Assembly: GCF_000153725.1 (NCBI RefSeq)
Contig: NZ_DS022276.1
Location: 3,515,359 to 3,579,358, forward strand
Source: Salipiger bermudensis HTCC2601
GTDB lineage: Bacteria > Pseudomonadota > Alphaproteobacteria > Rhodobacterales > Rhodobacteraceae
Length of the DNA: 64,000 nt
Direction: 5' to 3'
The notes beneath the pieces were generated by a model that did no database searches, was not told the DNA's origin, and worked only from the letters and a program-made list of their open reading frames with translations. Within the stretch, counting starts at the first letter, position 1. The number at the start of each line of letters is the position of its first letter. This document shows, piece by piece, positions 27,312 to 35,828 of this stretch. The position numbers were made by a program, and so were the translations under genes.

Positions 27312-27662
27312 TTAGCGGATCGTGAGCCGCAGGGTGAACTGCTCGTAGGCAGGGGCCCGGAACAGCTGGAAGACATTGACGCGGTAGGTTCCGGCGCTGG
27401 TGCGGAAGCTGAAATCGTCCTGGCAGTCGGTCACGCCGGGAATGGTGAAGCAGGTGTTGTCGCTGCCAAGCAGCTGCAGCCGGGCGCTTTGGCCCGCGCC
27501 GGTGCCGAAGACAAAGCAGAGCGGTGCATTGTCGGTGACGCGCCCCGAGACCTCGCCCGACGAGGCTCCGCTGGCGAAGCGGATCTCGGAGCAGGATTGG
27601 GCGGAGGCGCTGCCCCCGGCGGCGCAAAGGCACAAGGCGAGCACGGTCAGAACGTGTTTCAT
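27312..27662 (-). CDS. Small exported protein of unknown function
   Basis: A 116-residue protein with a signal peptide (MKHVLTVLALCLCAAGGSA, cleavage probably after SASA). The mature part is about 95 residues with four cysteines (SCSE, PLCF, NTCF, DCQD), probably two disulphides, and beta-strand-rich spacing. It may resemble periplasmic PPC-like beta-sandwich domains, but I cannot assign a family. It is divergent from the AEC carrier gene. Confidence 0.65.
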   Translation of the reverse strand: MKHVLTVLALCLCAAGGSASAQSCSEIRFASGASSGEVSGRVTDNAPLCFVFGTGAGQSARLQLLGSDNTCFTIPGVTDCQDDFSFRTSAGTYRVNVFQLFRAPAYEQFTLRLTIR

Positions 27663-27848
27663 GGCAATTCCTCAGATTGAAAGCACTGGTTGCGCGCGAA
27701 GGGTGCTCCGCAGCGTGGGTAATATCCATCGAGCCTAAGCTCTGGGCGCGGCCTGCGTCCAGCCTGCCATTTGGCTGCCCTCGCGGCGGCCGCGTCTTTG
27801 CAAGGCGCCTCACAGTGGTTAGAAAGTGCACATACAAAAAGGCATCCC

Positions 27849-28784
27849 ATGCTCGCACCCCTTCTTACGCTGTTGCCGATCTACCTTCTGATCCTGCTGG
27901 GGTTCGGCGTCATCAAGAGCAAGCTCGTTGCGCCGGACGCCCTGCCGCAGCTCAGCCGCTTCATGCTGATCGTGTGCGTCCCGGTGCTGATCTTCTCGGC
28001 CGTGTCCAGTGCCGGCGACCTGAGCCAGTTCAACTGGCGGTTCATCCTTGTCTACGCGCTGGCCTCGCTTGCCACGCTGACGCTGGTACGGTTCGCGCTG
28101 AACAAGCTCTTTGGGTACGGGCCGGGGCAGAGCTGGGTGGCCGCGCTCGGCTCGTCGGTGCCGAACTCGGTGTTTCTCGGCTACCCCATCACGATGATCG
28201 TCCTGCCGGACGTGGCAGACCGGCTGTTCGCGTGGATCATGGTCGTGGAGAACATGGTCGTCATCCCGCTGGCCCTGACGCTTGGCGACGTGCTGAGCCG
28301 GCAGCGTGGGCTACCGGCCTCGCAGGCGATGCTGCACACCGCGAAGACGACGCTGCAGAACCCGACCGTGCTCGGCCTCTTGGCGGGGCTCGCCTTCGGG
28401 GCAACCGGGCTGGTGCTGGCCGAGCCGCTGGACAAGACCCGGAGCATGATCGTCGCGGCGGCGCCGCTGATCTCGCTGTTCCTCGTCGGCGGCAACGTCG
28501 CGCGCTCGCGGCTCGACGAGGTCGACCCGCCGGTCTTCCTTGTTGCCGGGGCGAAGCTTCTGCTGCATCCCGTGCTGGTCTTCGTGGCCCTGTCGCTGTT
28601 CACCGCGATGAGCGAGGACGAAATCCGCGGCGCCACGCTGTTCGCGGCAATGCCGATGTTCACCCTCTACGTCATCTTCGCCGCCCGGCACCGGGCCGAG
28701 CGGCTGGCCTCCTCGTCGGTGGTGCTGTCGACGGTAATCGGCGCGGCGACCGTGGGGATCCTGGTGGTGCTGTTCGCGGCTTGA
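27849..28784 (+). CDS. AEC family transporter (auxin efflux carrier type)
   Basis: A 311-residue inner-membrane protein with about ten helices in two inverted halves. Family features are LLPIYLLILLGFGVIKSK at the start, SSVPNSVFLGYPI near 98 and NPTVLGLLAGLAFG near 175. Bacterial members export or exchange organic acids such as malate or malonate; the substrate is not known here. The start ATG at 27849 follows AAAAAGG; an upstream ATG at 27771 has no hydrophobic match. The next gene is convergent. Confidence 0.88.
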   Translation: MLAPLLTLLPIYLLILLGFGVIKSKLVAPDALPQLSRFMLIVCVPVLIFSAVSSAGDLSQFNWRFILVYALASLATLTLVRFALNKLFGYGPGQSWVAALGSSVPNSVFLGYPITMIVLPDVADRLFAWIMVVENMVVIPLALTLGDVLSRQRGLPASQAMLHTAKTTLQNPTVLGLLAGLAFGATGLVLAEPLDKTRSMIVAAAPLISLFLVGGNVARSRLDEVDPPVFLVAGAKLLLHPVLVFVALSLFTAMSEDEIRGATLFAAMPMFTLYVIFAARHRAERLASSSVVLSTVIGAATVGILVVLFAA

Positions 28785-28794
28785 CCGGCCCGGC

Positions 28795-30306
28795 TCAGGA
28801 AATCGCGTGGTCCTTCAGCGCCTTGCGGATGAGCTTGCCGTTTGCATTGCGCGGCAGGGCATCGATCCGCAGATAGGCGCGAGGCTGCTTGTAGCGCGCA
28901 AGACGCTCGGCAGCGCGGGCGGCGAGCATGGTCTCGTCGAGCTCTTCCTCGGCCACGTAGAAGGCCGCGATCACGCTGACGCCCTCTTTCACCGCCACGT
29001 CCGTGACGCCGATTTCGGTGATGCCCGGCAAGTCGGCCAGCGCCGCCTCGACCTCGATCGGTGAGACCCGGTAGCCACCGGCGTTCATCATGTCGTCGCC
29101 GCGCCCGAGATAGCGGATCTGGCCATCCTCATCCATGCAGCCCTGATCGCCGGTGAGGAACCAGTCGCCGATAAACCGCTGCGCGGTATCCTCCGGCGCG
29201 CCGACATAGCCCAGCATCAGTCCCGGATCGGAGCGATGCACGGCGATGGTGCCGGGCTCGTTCAACGGCACGGGCGCGCCATCCTCGCCAAGGATTGCCA
29301 CGCGGCGCCCGGCCTGCGGACGGCCCAGCATGTCGGCATCGCAAGGATGCGCGGGGGCGGATGAGATGAAGGTCGAGCATTCGGACATGCCGAAGGCCTC
29401 GTAGATCTCGTTGCCGGTAGCCTCGCGCCAGGCGTCGCGGGTGGTGGCGGTGAGCTTTTCACCTGCGGCCAGTCCGTGGCGCAGCTTTGGCATCGGCGGC
29501 AGCGGGTATTTCAGCAGCTTGCGATAGACGCCCGGGGCGGCGGCGAAGATCGTCGCATCGTTGCGCTTGAGCAGCAGCGGCAGCTGCGCCGGATCGATGC
29601 CCGCCGCCGGGATCAGCGCTGTCGCCCCCATCGTCCACGGATCCATGAGCCCCGTGCCCAGCGTGTAGGTCCAGTTGAAGGCACCGGCATGCAGCAGCCG
29701 GTCGCTCGGATGCAGGCCGTACCAGCCCTCCATCATCATCTGACGCGCCCAGATCGCCCGATGGGCATGGCCCACGGCACGCGGAAAGCCGGAGGTGCCG
29801 GAGGTGTAGATGATATAGGCCAGCCGCTCGGGATCGCCCACGTGCCAGGGCGCGGGCGGCAGCGCGTGCCACGCCTCGAAACTCTCGGGGCCAAAGACCG
29901 GGATCTCGGTGTCGGGGCTGGCGACGCCCTCGCCCCGCAGGATGGCAGCGGGCTTCAGGTGGTCCAGCATCGGCGCCACCTCGCGTGCGGTGAGCTGCGA
30001 CGACGTCGGCACCGGCACAAGCCCGGCGGCGATGGCACCGAGATAGGCGATCGGGAAATCGACGGTGTTTCCGAGCCGCATGAGCACGATGTCCCCCGGC
30101 GCGAGCCCCGCCTCGAGCAGGCCGGTGGCGGTGCCTCGGACCGCGGCGATCAGCCGGTGATAGGACCAGCGCTCCGCGCCAGTGGGCTTGACGATGGCCA
30201 GCGCGATCTTGTCGGGCGTGGCGTGGCCTGCCTCCAGCACGTGGGCGGCGAGGTTGAACGGCGCGGGGCAGGGCGCATAGGCGCCTTCATCGAAAAGCGA
30301 GACCAT
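28795..30306 (-). CDS. AMP-dependent acyl-CoA synthetase (benzoate-CoA ligase-like)
   Basis: A 503-residue adenylate-forming ligase. It activates a carboxylic acid with ATP and joins it to CoA. AMP-binding motifs are LAYIIYTSGTSGFPRAVGH near 165, EAFGMSECSTF near 305 and DWFLTGDQGCMDEDG near 388. The hinge GRGDDMMNAGGYRVSPIEVE near 410 and the C-terminal catalytic Lys region LPRNANGKLIRKALKDH are complete. Overall it resembles benzoate-CoA and other aryl-CoA ligases, but the acid is not known. It is divergent from an XRE-cupin regulator across 65 bases, so that regulator probably controls it. Confidence 0.9.
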   Translation of the reverse strand: MVSLFDEGAYAPCPAPFNLAAHVLEAGHATPDKIALAIVKPTGAERWSYHRLIAAVRGTATGLLEAGLAPGDIVLMRLGNTVDFPIAYLGAIAAGLVPVPTSSQLTAREVAPMLDHLKPAAILRGEGVASPDTEIPVFGPESFEAWHALPPAPWHVGDPERLAYIIYTSGTSGFPRAVGHAHRAIWARQMMMEGWYGLHPSDRLLHAGAFNWTYTLGTGLMDPWTMGATALIPAAGIDPAQLPLLLKRNDATIFAAAPGVYRKLLKYPLPPMPKLRHGLAAGEKLTATTRDAWREATGNEIYEAFGMSECSTFISSAPAHPCDADMLGRPQAGRRVAILGEDGAPVPLNEPGTIAVHRSDPGLMLGYVGAPEDTAQRFIGDWFLTGDQGCMDEDGQIRYLGRGDDMMNAGGYRVSPIEVEAALADLPGITEIGVTDVAVKEGVSVIAAFYVAEEELDETMLAARAAERLARYKQPRAYLRIDALPRNANGKLIRKALKDHAIS

Positions 30307-30371
30307 GCCATTGGCTTAGGGCCGCTCCGGATTTGTTGCAAGGCTCCCGTGGCGGCCCTATAGGAAGAGCC

Positions 30372-30992
30372 ATGACCCGCGACCCGAAGACCTTGATCCG
30401 CCTGGCGCGGGAAACCGGCGAAGAGGCCTCTGCCGAACCGCTCGACCTCGGGGCGCGCGTGCGCGAGCTGCGCAAGGCCCGCGACTGGACTCTGGAGCAG
30501 GCGGCCCGCGAGGCCGGGCTGGCACGCTCGACGCTGTCGAAGATCGAGAACGGGCAGATGTCGCCAACCTATGACGCGCTGAAGAAGCTTGCGGTCGGTC
30601 TCGGGATCGGAGTGCCGCAGCTTTTTACGCCGCCGAAGAAGGAGCAGGTCTCGGGCCGGATGGTGCACACGCGCGAGGGACTGGGCCTGCACCAGGCCAC
30701 GGTGACCTATGAGCACGAGCTGCTGCCGAAAGCCATGACCAAGAAGAAGATGCTGCCCTACCGCGCCCGCGTGCGCGCCCGGAACATGGACGAGTTCGAT
30801 GGCTGGGTGCGCCACGACGGCGAGGAGTTCCTCTACGTGCTCACCGGTGTGGTCACGCTCTACACCGAGTTCTACGAGCCGATCGAGATGCGCCGCGGCG
30901 ACAGCGCCTATTACGATGCCAGCATGGGCCACAACGTGGTTTCGGTAAGCCCGGAGGATGCGACGATCCTCTGGATTACCTCGCTGGGCTGA
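30372..30992 (+). CDS. XRE-family regulator with a cupin domain
   Basis: A 206-residue protein. Residues 28-83 form a helix-turn-helix (RVRELRKARDWTLEQAAREA, then LARSTLSKIENGQMSPTYDAL). Residues 125-205 form a cupin_2 sensor (WVRHDGEEFLYVLTGVVTLY, then RRGDSAYYDASMGHNVV). Such proteins sense small ligands; PuuR is a well-known member. The start at 30372 follows AGGAAGAG; an earlier ATG at 30333 lacks a site. Its divergent neighbour is an acyl-CoA ligase gene, the likely target. Confidence 0.92.
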   Translation: MTRDPKTLIRLARETGEEASAEPLDLGARVRELRKARDWTLEQAAREAGLARSTLSKIENGQMSPTYDALKKLAVGLGIGVPQLFTPPKKEQVSGRMVHTREGLGLHQATVTYEHELLPKAMTKKKMLPYRARVRARNMDEFDGWVRHDGEEFLYVLTGVVTLYTEFYEPIEMRRGDSAYYDASMGHNVVSVSPEDATILWITSLG

Positions 30993-31035
30993 GCGTCGCG
31001 CCTGACGGCCGGGCCTCTGCAACAGCGTTACCGCG

Positions 31036-31224
31036 TCAGATCAGCTTCCGCGAGCCAGCGCGGCGAGCTTGGCAAGCTCGTCCTCGGCACGCCAGATCCT
31101 CGGGCTGTGCCGTGTTGATCTGCGGTGCGGCGTCTTTCGGCACCTCGCGTGCCGGCACCGTTACGGGCCGGGAGGGCGTTCCGGGGGCGATGGGACGTTT
31201 CGGGCGGAAGAAGAAATCGAGCAT
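31036..31224 (-). CDS. Small protein of unknown function, possibly frameshifted
   Basis: A 62-residue frame with a very good start: GGAGG eight bases before the ATG at 31224. It opens MLDFFFRPKRPIAPG. After PEDLA the present frame becomes Cys/Arg rich and unlike the first part. Removing one T near 31098 lets it continue as AEDELAKLAALARGS and end at a TGA (31041-31043), a natural amphipathic helix. That suggests a one-base insertion, real or artefact. No family is recognised. Confidence 0.55.
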   Translation of the reverse strand: MLDFFFRPKRPIAPGTPSRPVTVPAREVPKDAAPQINTAQPEDLACRGRACQARRAGSRKLI

Positions 31225-31310
31225 CGGCGCAGCCTCCTATACCTGTTCGAGAAACGCCGCCTGAGCTGTCCGGGTTCCGCCCCCGGAGGATGAATTCGCG
31301 CCTGCCGGGA

Positions 31311-31541
31311 TCAGCCCGCCGCGCGCTGCAGCGGTTCCGGCAAGCGGACCGGGAACAGCAGATCCTCGACCTCGCGCCGCGCCTCGTGCAGCGTCAGATC
31401 GTGCCGATCGGCCACGTGGCGCGCGACCTCGTCGACCTGCGGCGGCGCATCGCTGAGCGCTGCGTCATCGACATGCGGAAAGCGCTGCCGAAGGCGGCCT
31501 GCGGCCTGGTTCCAGTTCCGGGTGATGCGGGTCCATTCCAT
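31311..31541 (-). CDS. CsbD-like small protein
   Basis: A 76-residue protein starting MEWTRITRNWNQAAGRLRQR, the pattern of CsbD-family stress proteins (W, then NW-Q--G), followed by VDEVARHVADRHDLTLHEAR and a final amphipathic helix. CsbD members are small, abundant, stress-induced proteins of unknown role. The ATG at 31541 gives the family N-terminus; ATG 31550 is an alternative start. The gap to the previous small gene is short, and the two may share a transcript. Confidence 0.7.
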   Translation of the reverse strand: MEWTRITRNWNQAAGRLRQRFPHVDDAALSDAPPQVDEVARHVADRHDLTLHEARREVEDLLFPVRLPEPLQRAAG

Positions 31542-31640
31542 CTGTCTCATACCGGGGCAACGTCCACTCATGCTCTGCGTTCCAAGGGCTGTCGTGGTGC
31601 ACCGCGCCGTCGGCGGATCCTTGCGAAACACCCTCGCAAG

Positions 31641-31669
31641 AAAAAGGCCCCGGCGCGGTCACCGGGGCC
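31641..31669 (-). terminator. Terminator of the liv operon
   Basis: On the minus strand GGCCCCGG and CCGGGGCC form a perfect 8-bp stem with an 8-base loop, followed by TTTTTC. It lies about 32 bases after the livM stop codon. Confidence 0.88.
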
Positions 31670-31701
31670 ATCTTGCGGCACCAGAGATTAAGCGTCTGTT
31701 A

Positions 31702-32991
31702 TCAGCGCTCGGGCAACAACCCGCGCGGGGCAAAGCGCAGCACCAGCAGCAGGATCACCCCCATGGTCAGAAGCCGCATGTGCTGCACGCTGCCCAGCAG
31801 GTGCGCCTTGAGCGCCGAGCCATCCGCCATGCCAGCGGTGATCACGCCCATCAGCCATTGGCCCATCGGCTCCACCTGGACCCAGAGGAACCAGATCAGG
31901 AACCCGCCCAGCACCGCGCCGAGGTTGTTGCCCGAGCCGCCGACGATCACCATCACCCAGATCAGGAAGGTGTAGCGCAGCGGCTGGTAGCTCGAGGGCG
32001 TGAGCTGACCGTCGAGCGTGGTCATCATGGCACCGGCAATGCCGCAGAGCGCCGAGCCGAGGATGAAGATCTGCAGGTGCCGCGCGGTGACATCCTTGCC
32101 CATCGCCTCGGCGGCTTCCTCGTTGTCGCGGACCGCGCGCATCATCCGCCCCCAGGGCGAGTTCAGCGCCAGCTGTGCCAGCACCAGAAGCACCACCAGC
32201 ACCACGGCGAAAAGCACCGAGTAGCCGAGTTTGACGTAGATCGTCGAGGCGGTGGTCGGGTCGAGCCCGATGCCCGCGGCGGTCTCGACGAAGCCCGCGT
32301 CATTCTGCAGGTCGATCTCGTAGGGAACGGGGCGCGGCAGGCCGATGACGTTCTTGACGCCGCGGGTCAGCCAGTCCTCGTTTTTCAAGAGCGCGATGAT
32401 GATCTCGGCGATGCCCAACGTTGCGATGGCGAGGTAGTCCGAGCGCAGCCCGAGCGCGGTCTTGCCGATGACCCACGCAACGCCCGCGGCGAGCAGACCG
32501 CCCACAGGCCAAGCCAGCAGCACCGGCAGACCGAGCCCGCCGAGGAAGCCGGTGGCGGCCGGGTCGACCGACTCGATGGCCGACACCGCCGGGTCGAGGA
32601 TGGCGCGATAGAGGAAGAACCCAACCACGGCGATGGCGGCAACGGCCCAGCCACGGGTCTTGCGGGGCAGGGTCTTCCAGGCGAAGACGGCGCCCGCGAT
32701 GGCGGCAAGCGCAAAGGCGATGGCCCCGAGCACACGCCAGCCACCCGCGGCCCAGGCCTCGGGCACGGGCGTCACCGAGGTCAGCACCACGGCCAGCCCG
32801 CCAAGCGCGACGAAGCCCATGACACCGACGTTGAACAGCCCGGCAAGCCCCCATTGCAGGTTGACCCCAAGCGCCATGATGGCGCTCACCAGTCCCATGT
32901 TGAGGATGATCAGGGCGGAGTTCCAGCTCTGCAGGACTCCGGTGCCAAGGATCAGCGCCGCGACGAGCGCGAAGAGAGCGAGCGTCCTCAT
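31702..32991 (-). CDS. livM: Branched-chain amino acid ABC transporter permease LivM
   Basis: A 429-residue inner-membrane permease with about ten helices. It has the LivM core: ALGVNLQWGLAGLFNVGVMGFVALGG, SDYLAIATLGIAEIIIALLKNEDWLTRG, and the EAA-like loop GRMMRAVRDNEEAAEAMGKDVT, which contacts the ATPase. The segment between 90 and 170 is longer than in E. coli LivM. Its ATG overlaps the livH stop by four bases. It pairs with LivH, LivF, LivG and the binding protein to import branched-chain or related amino acids. Confidence 0.92.
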   Translation of the reverse strand: MRTLALFALVAALILGTGVLQSWNSALIILNMGLVSAIMALGVNLQWGLAGLFNVGVMGFVALGGLAVVLTSVTPVPEAWAAGGWRVLGAIAFALAAIAGAVFAWKTLPRKTRGWAVAAIAVVGFFLYRAILDPAVSAIESVDPAATGFLGGLGLPVLLAWPVGGLLAAGVAWVIGKTALGLRSDYLAIATLGIAEIIIALLKNEDWLTRGVKNVIGLPRPVPYEIDLQNDAGFVETAAGIGLDPTTASTIYVKLGYSVLFAVVLVVLLVLAQLALNSPWGRMMRAVRDNEEAAEAMGKDVTARHLQIFILGSALCGIAGAMMTTLDGQLTPSSYQPLRYTFLIWVMVIVGGSGNNLGAVLGGFLIWFLWVQVEPMGQWLMGVITAGMADGSALKAHLLGSVQHMRLLTMGVILLLVLRFAPRGLLPER

Positions 32992-33998
32992 ACCGATTTC
33001 CCCTTGAACAGACCTGTCGGCCGGAACAGCAGCACGATGATCAGGATCACGAAGCTGACGGCGAACTTGTAGTCGGTGGACAGGAGCTGCACGAGCCCCG
33101 ATGGCTCGAGGCTTTCGGGCAGCATGTAGGTGAGCACCTTTTTCCAGGCATAGGTGATGCCGACCTCGGAGAAGGCGATGATGAAGCCGCCTGCGATGGC
33201 CCCCAGCGGCGAGCCAAGCCCGCCGACGATGGCGCTGGCGAAGATCGGCAGCAGGATCTGGAAGTAGGTGAAAGGCTTGAAGCTCTTGTCGAGCCCGTAG
33301 AGCGTGCCCGCCACCACCGCCAGCGCCGCGACGATGATCCAGGTGACCATCACCACGCGCTCGGGGTTGATGCCCGATAGCAGCGCCAGATCCTCGTTGT
33401 CGGAATAGGCGCGCATCGATTTTCCGGTGCGGGTGTGGTTGAGGAACCAGAACAGCAGCGCCACGACGAGGATCGCCACAACTACCGTGATCGCCTGCGT
33501 CGATTTCAGCGCCAGCCCCTCGTCGAGCCCGGTCATCGTCTTGAAGTCGCGCGCCGAGATCAGGAAGCGCTCACCATCGGCGAAGTTCTGGTCGCCGGGG
33601 CCGATGATCAGGCGCGTGAGGCCGTTATAGATGAACATCACCCCCATCGACACGATCACGAGGATCACCGGCTTGGCCTTCTGCTCCCGGTAGAAACGAT
33701 AGACCAGCCGGTCGGTGCCCAGCACCAGGAGCGAGGTCAGCACGATGCCGAAGGGAATGGCCAGCAGCGCCGTGGGCAGCGGGCCGAAGCTCACACCCAG
33801 CGCCTGCAACCCCCAGGTCACCAGGATGGTGAACATGGTGCCGATCGCCATGGTGTCGCCATGGGCGAAGTTGGAGAACCGCAGGATGCCGTAGATCAGC
33901 GTCACGCCCAGCGCCCCCAGCGCCAGCTGGCTGCCATAGGCAATGGCCGGAATGAAAACGAAATTGGCCAGCGCGACCAATGCGTTGAGGAAATCCAT
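32988..33998 (-). CDS. livH: Branched-chain amino acid ABC transporter permease LivH
   Basis: A 336-residue permease of about eight helices. Motifs: LGALGVTLIYGILRFSNFAHGD near 28, FLNHTRTGKSMRAYSDNEDLALLSGI (the ATPase-contact loop) near 190, and FASAIVGGLGSPLGAIAGGFIIAF. The ATG at 33998 is behind GGGGAGCACC; the GTG just before it (34001) is an alternative. It precedes livM with an ATGA overlap. Confidence 0.93.
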   Translation of the reverse strand: MDFLNALVALANFVFIPAIAYGSQLALGALGVTLIYGILRFSNFAHGDTMAIGTMFTILVTWGLQALGVSFGPLPTALLAIPFGIVLTSLLVLGTDRLVYRFYREQKAKPVILVIVSMGVMFIYNGLTRLIIGPGDQNFADGERFLISARDFKTMTGLDEGLALKSTQAITVVVAILVVALLFWFLNHTRTGKSMRAYSDNEDLALLSGINPERVVMVTWIIVAALAVVAGTLYGLDKSFKPFTYFQILLPIFASAIVGGLGSPLGAIAGGFIIAFSEVGITYAWKKVLTYMLPESLEPSGLVQLLSTDYKFAVSFVILIIVLLFRPTGLFKGKSV

Positions 33999-34048
33999 CA
34001 CGGGTGCTCCCCGGTTATTCTTGGTCTTGTGTGAAAACGGGTCATGTC

Positions 34049-34873
34049 TCAGCCCCCCAGGAAGCTGCGGCGGACCTCGTCATCCGCGAGCAACGCCTTG
34101 CCGGTGCCGGTATGGGCGTTGCGGCCCTGAACAAGCACGTAGCCCTTGTCGGCGATGGCCAGCGCCTGGCGGGCGTTCTGCTCGACCATCAGCACCGGCA
34201 GCCCGGTGCGGGCGACCTCGATGATGCGGTCGAAGAGCTCGTCCATGACGATCGGGCTGACGCCGGCGGTGGGCTCGTCGAGCATCAGCACCTTGGGCTT
34301 GGTCATCAGCGCACGGCCCACGGCCACCTGCTGGCGCTGGCCGCCCGAGAGCTCGCCCGCGGCCTGGCGGCGCTTGTCCTTGAGGATCGGGAACAGATCA
34401 AAGACCTGCTCCATGGTGCCCGAGATGTCGTCGCGCCGGATGAAGGCACCCATCTCGAGGTTTTCCTCGACCGTCATCGAGGTGAAGATGTTGTGGGTCT
34501 GCGGCACGAAGCCCATGCCCTTGCGCACCCGCGCCTGCGGAGACAGCTCGGTGATGTCCTCGCCGTCGAGCCGCACCATGCCCTCGCGCAGGCTCAGCAT
34601 GCCGAACACCGCCTTCATCGCCGTCGACTTGCCGGCACCGTTGGGCCCGACGATGACGGCGATCTCGCCGCGATCCACCGCGATGGTGCAGCTGTGCAGG
34701 ATATCCGCGCCTCGGCCATAGCCGCCGGTCATCGCCTCGCCGATCAGGAACGGCCCGCCGGGGGCAGGGTGCTCGTGGCCGCCCGCGTGCACGGGATCGT
34801 CCTCGGCCATGCCGCACGGGTTGGTGATGCTGGCGTCGTGGTTGCCACGGTCGTCATAGGGGCCGCCGCTCAT
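34049..34873 (-). CDS. livF: Branched-chain amino acid ABC transporter ATP-binding protein LivF
   Basis: A 274-residue ATPase with Walker A VGPNGAGKST near 75, signature ELSGGQRQQVAVGRAL near 168 and Walker B LMLDEPTAGVSP. The ATPase domain begins near residue 42; the 40 residues before it (with HAGGHEHPAPGG) are an extra N-terminal part not seen in E. coli LivF. ATG at 34809 is a shorter start option. It lies in the liv operon. Confidence 0.92.
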   Translation of the reverse strand: MSGGPYDDRGNHDASITNPCGMAEDDPVHAGGHEHPAPGGPFLIGEAMTGGYGRGADILHSCTIAVDRGEIAVIVGPNGAGKSTAMKAVFGMLSLREGMVRLDGEDITELSPQARVRKGMGFVPQTHNIFTSMTVEENLEMGAFIRRDDISGTMEQVFDLFPILKDKRRQAAGELSGGQRQQVAVGRALMTKPKVLMLDEPTAGVSPIVMDELFDRIIEVARTGLPVLMVEQNARQALAIADKGYVLVQGRNAHTGTGKALLADDEVRRSFLGG

Positions 34874-34886
34874 GACCAGGCCCCCT

Positions 34887-34932
34887 CTTCTTTGGTTCGA
34901 AAATACCTCGGGGGTGTGGGGGCAGCGCCCCC
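34887..34932. repeat. Dispersed intergenic repeat, copy C
   Basis: The minus-strand core (34887-34914) matches copy A at 27 of 28 positions and is followed by the palindrome GGGGGCAGCGCCCCC (34918-34932), the same palindrome as copy A at 835-849. It lies inside the liv operon, between livF and livG, where it could act as an mRNA-stability or attenuation element. Confidence 0.6.
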
Positions 34933-34949
34933 ACCGCGCAGCGCCGATC

Positions 34950-35729
34950 TCATCCCGCCGCCTCCTTGTTCTTGAGCCCGGTGCCGAGATAGGCCTCGAT
35001 CACGGCGTCGTTGGCCTTGATCTCGTCGAGCGTGCCCTGGGCCAGCTTCTTGCCCTCGGCCATGACGATGACCGGGTCGCAGATGCGGCCGATGAAATCC
35101 ATGTCGTGCTCGATCACGCAGAAGGTGTAGCCGCGCTCGCGGTTGAGCTTCACGATGGTGTCGGCGATGGTGTTCAGAAGCGTGCGGTTCACGCCCGCAC
35201 CGACCTCGTCGAGGAACACGATCTTGGCATCCACCATCATCGTGCGGCCGAGCTCGAGCAGCTTCTTCTGCCCGCCGGAAAGATTGCCGGCCTTCTCGTC
35301 CTTCAGATGCGAGATGGTGAGGAAGTCGAGCACCTCGTCGGCCTTCTTCAGAAGTGCGGCCTCTTCCTGGGCGATGCGGCCGCGCCCGAACCAGGCGTTC
35401 CACAGGCTCTCGCCGGCCTGTTCGCCCGGCACCATCATCAGGTTCTCGCGGCAGCTCATCGACGAGAACTCGTGCGCGATCTGGAAGGTGCGCAGCAGGC
35501 CCTTGTGGAAAAGCGCGTGCGGCGGCAGGCCGGTGATGTCCTCGCCATCCATCCAGACCGTTCCGGAGGTCGGCGGCAGGGCGCCGGCGATGACGTTGAA
35601 GAGCGTCGACTTGCCGGCCCCGTTCGGGCCCACCAGCCCGGTGATCGAGCCGTCGGCAATCTCGAGCGAGGCGCCGTCAACGGCGCGGAAGCCGCCGAAA
35701 TGGCGGTGCAGGTTGTCCACCCGGATCAA
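34950..35729 (-). CDS. livG: Branched-chain amino acid ABC transporter ATP-binding protein LivG
   Basis: A 259-residue ATPase. Walker A LVGPNGAGKSTLFNVI near 32, LSGGQKKLLELGRTMM near 155, and Walker B IVFLDEVGAGVN, where Glu, Val and Gly replace the usual EPxxG order. The C-terminal part (CVIEHDMDFIGRICDPVIVM) is typical of LivG. The start is TTG at 35729, placed behind GGAGGGGACGAAGCA; no in-frame ATG lies upstream. It is the first ATPase gene of the operon. Confidence 0.92.
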   Translation of the reverse strand: MIRVDNLHRHFGGFRAVDGASLEIADGSITGLVGPNGAGKSTLFNVIAGALPPTSGTVWMDGEDITGLPPHALFHKGLLRTFQIAHEFSSMSCRENLMMVPGEQAGESLWNAWFGRGRIAQEEAALLKKADEVLDFLTISHLKDEKAGNLSGGQKKLLELGRTMMVDAKIVFLDEVGAGVNRTLLNTIADTIVKLNRERGYTFCVIEHDMDFIGRICDPVIVMAEGKKLAQGTLDEIKANDAVIEAYLGTGLKNKEAAG

Positions 35730-35828
35730 TGCTTCGTCCCCTCCGGCGCGGTTTGCTGCGCCTGTCTTGTTATTGGAAACAGCCCGGGAACTGACCCCGG
35801 GCTGTCCGTATTCGCCAGTGCGGCGAGA

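Noticed and set aside
31522-33072. A 516-residue plus-strand frame across livM
   Set aside because: It is extremely rich in His, Gln and Arg with no recognisable domain; livM is the real gene.
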